Below, piece by piece: positions 11,983 to 13,031 of a stretch of 13,031 nucleotides of DNA (position 1 is the stretch's first letter; each line of letters begins with the position of its first letter). The notes below the pieces were generated by a model. That model was given only the letters and a program-made list of their open reading frames with translations, was not told the origin of the DNA and did not search any database. The stretch spans positions 1-13,031 of the forward strand of contig QKGK01000580.1 in the NCBI GenBank assembly GCA_003250455.1, written 5' to 3'. Made by a program: the position numbers and the translations under genes. The stretch is from Chloroflexota bacterium. Lineage in GTDB: Bacteria; Chloroflexota; Anaerolineae; Anaerolineales; UBA11579.

Positions 11983-13031
11983 ATGCTCAAAATCCGTCTG
12001 CTGGGGCAGTTTGACCTTCAAATAGATCAAAAGCGGATCACGATCCCCTCACGCATGGGGCAATCTCTGTTTGCCTATCTGGCATTGACAGCGGGAACAG
12101 CGCACCGCCGCGAAAAACTGGCGGGCATCTTCTGGCCGGAGACCACCGATGAAAATTCGCGCAAGTACCTCAGGCAGGAGTTGTGGCGGATGCGAAAAGT
12201 GATCGCGTCAAAAAAAATTACTGAGCATGAATATATTCTTGCAGATGAGTTTTCACTCACCTTCAACAGCAGCGCGGACTATTGGCTGGACGCAGCTTTA
12301 ATAGAACACCCGGACACTGATCTGCAATCGCTGATCAGCAACCTTTCGCTGTATCAGGGTGAATTACTGCCAGGATTTTATGATGACTGGGTTGTTCTCG
12401 AGCGTGAACGGCTGCAAACCATCTTTGACGCAAAAATGGACCTGCTTCTGGATCAACTGGTTGCATCCGAACGCTGGATCGCAGTTCAGGAATGGGGTGA
12501 GCGTTGGCTATCGCTGAGCGGGGTGCGGGAACCGGCCTACCGTGCCCTGATGCTTGCCAGCGGGGTGAGGGGCGATATGGCGAGAGTCGGGTCGCTGTAT
12601 CAGCGCTGTACGGACGAATTGATGGAAAACCTCGGTGTCGAGCCATCGGCCGAAACGCACGCATTATATGAAGGCCTGATAAAAGGCGCTAAGGTTTCTA
12701 CGCGGTCAGCAAAATTTCTGTCTTCGGGGACGGTCACTTTTCTGTTTATGGATATTGAAGCCTCGACCCGTCTGCTTGGCAAGCTGAGCAAGGAATATGA
12801 CAATATTCTGACCGATTATCACAACATCATTCTCGCGGCGATTGAAAAATGGCATGGGAAGGAACTGGACAGGCAAGGAGATTCGTTCTTTGTGAACTTT
12901 TCTCGCGCCCTGGATGCAGTTCAATGCGCTGCGGAGTTGCAGCGCGAGTTTACCGATCACATTTGGGCGGGAGAAGAGCCTGTTCGGGTACGAATGGGGT
13001 TGCATTCCGCTGAATCCCTGATCAACGCAAC
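11983..13031 (+). CDS. BTAD/SARP-type regulator fused to class III cyclase domain (3' truncated)
   Basis: The ATG has GGAGGA four bases upstream; 349 codons are visible with no stop before the window edge. Residues about 1-95 form an OmpR-like winged helix (LLGQFDL, then SLFAYLALTAGTAHRREKLAGIFWP, then LRQELWRMRKVI). Residues about 97-236 form a bacterial transcriptional activation domain (LYQGELLPGFYDDWVVLERERLQ, then GVEPSAETHALYEGL). This pair defines SARP-like regulators. A class III cyclase domain starts near 248: TVTFLFMDIEASTRLL with D257, then DRQGDSFFVNF with D300, then VRVRMGLHSAE. As in similar proteins, an ATPase and TPR region probably follow beyond the edge. The lysine that usually selects ATP is not evident at its usual position before QGD, so catalysis is uncertain. 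It is divergent from the repeat-protein gene and could control it through the shared upstream region; this is inference. Confidence 0.9.
   Translation, partial: MLKIRLLGQFDLQIDQKRITIPSRMGQSLFAYLALTAGTAHRREKLAGIFWPETTDENSRKYLRQELWRMRKVIASKKITEHEYILADEFSLTFNSSADYWLDAALIEHPDTDLQSLISNLSLYQGELLPGFYDDWVVLERERLQTIFDAKMDLLLDQLVASERWIAVQEWGERWLSLSGVREPAYRALMLASGVRGDMARVGSLYQRCTDELMENLGVEPSAETHALYEGLIKGAKVSTRSAKFLSSGTVTFLFMDIEASTRLLGKLSKEYDNILTDYHNIILAAIEKWHGKELDRQGDSFFVNFSRALDAVQCAAELQREFTDHIWAGEEPVRVRMGLHSAESLINA

Overview
The window looks like a piece of a Chloroflexota genome, probably of the Anaerolineae type. This is an inference from gene content: two very large signalling proteins built on class III nucleotidyl cyclase domains (one cyclase-ATPase-TPR, one SARP/BTAD-cyclase), medium GC with uneven composition, and strong GGAGG ribosome binding sites. 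No 16S gene or other taxonomic marker is present, and I see no tRNA, rRNA, CRISPR array, insertion sequence or phage gene.

Layout. 1-699 is the 3' part of an MFS transporter (+), which converges on a 1159-residue cyclase/AAA-type ATPase/TPR protein (829-4308, -). Further right, still on the minus strand, are a small lipoprotein (4590-5102), a PhnB-like VOC protein (5205-5591) ending in its own terminator, and a tight three-gene operon read from 8825 down to 5716. That operon encodes a GT2-GtrA-phosphodiester glycosidase fusion, a four-helix membrane protein and a DedA protein. A 732-base gap (8826-9557) with at least four hairpins and a candidate promoter leads to a secreted subtilisin-like protease (9558-10916, +). 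The protease converges on a small secreted protein with three near-identical 17-residue motifs at an exact 33-residue period (11112-11591, -); each gene has its own strong terminator between them. A divergent control region (11592-11982) separates the repeat protein from a BTAD/SARP-cyclase regulator that runs off the right edge (11983-13031, +).

How the genes may work together. The 8825-5716 operon combines a polyprenyl-phosphate-type glycosyltransferase, a GtrA flippase-like domain, an extracytoplasmic sugar-phosphodiester glycosidase and a DedA protein (a family that includes undecaprenyl-phosphate transporters). This fits assembly or recycling of a lipid-linked cell-surface glycan. The protease and the repeat protein are both predicted to be exported and lie next to each other, so a protease-substrate pair is possible but unproven. 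The most novel item is the three-motif secreted protein: its last two motifs differ at nine of 17 codons and all nine changes are silent, so the peptide itself is under selection. I do not recognise its family.
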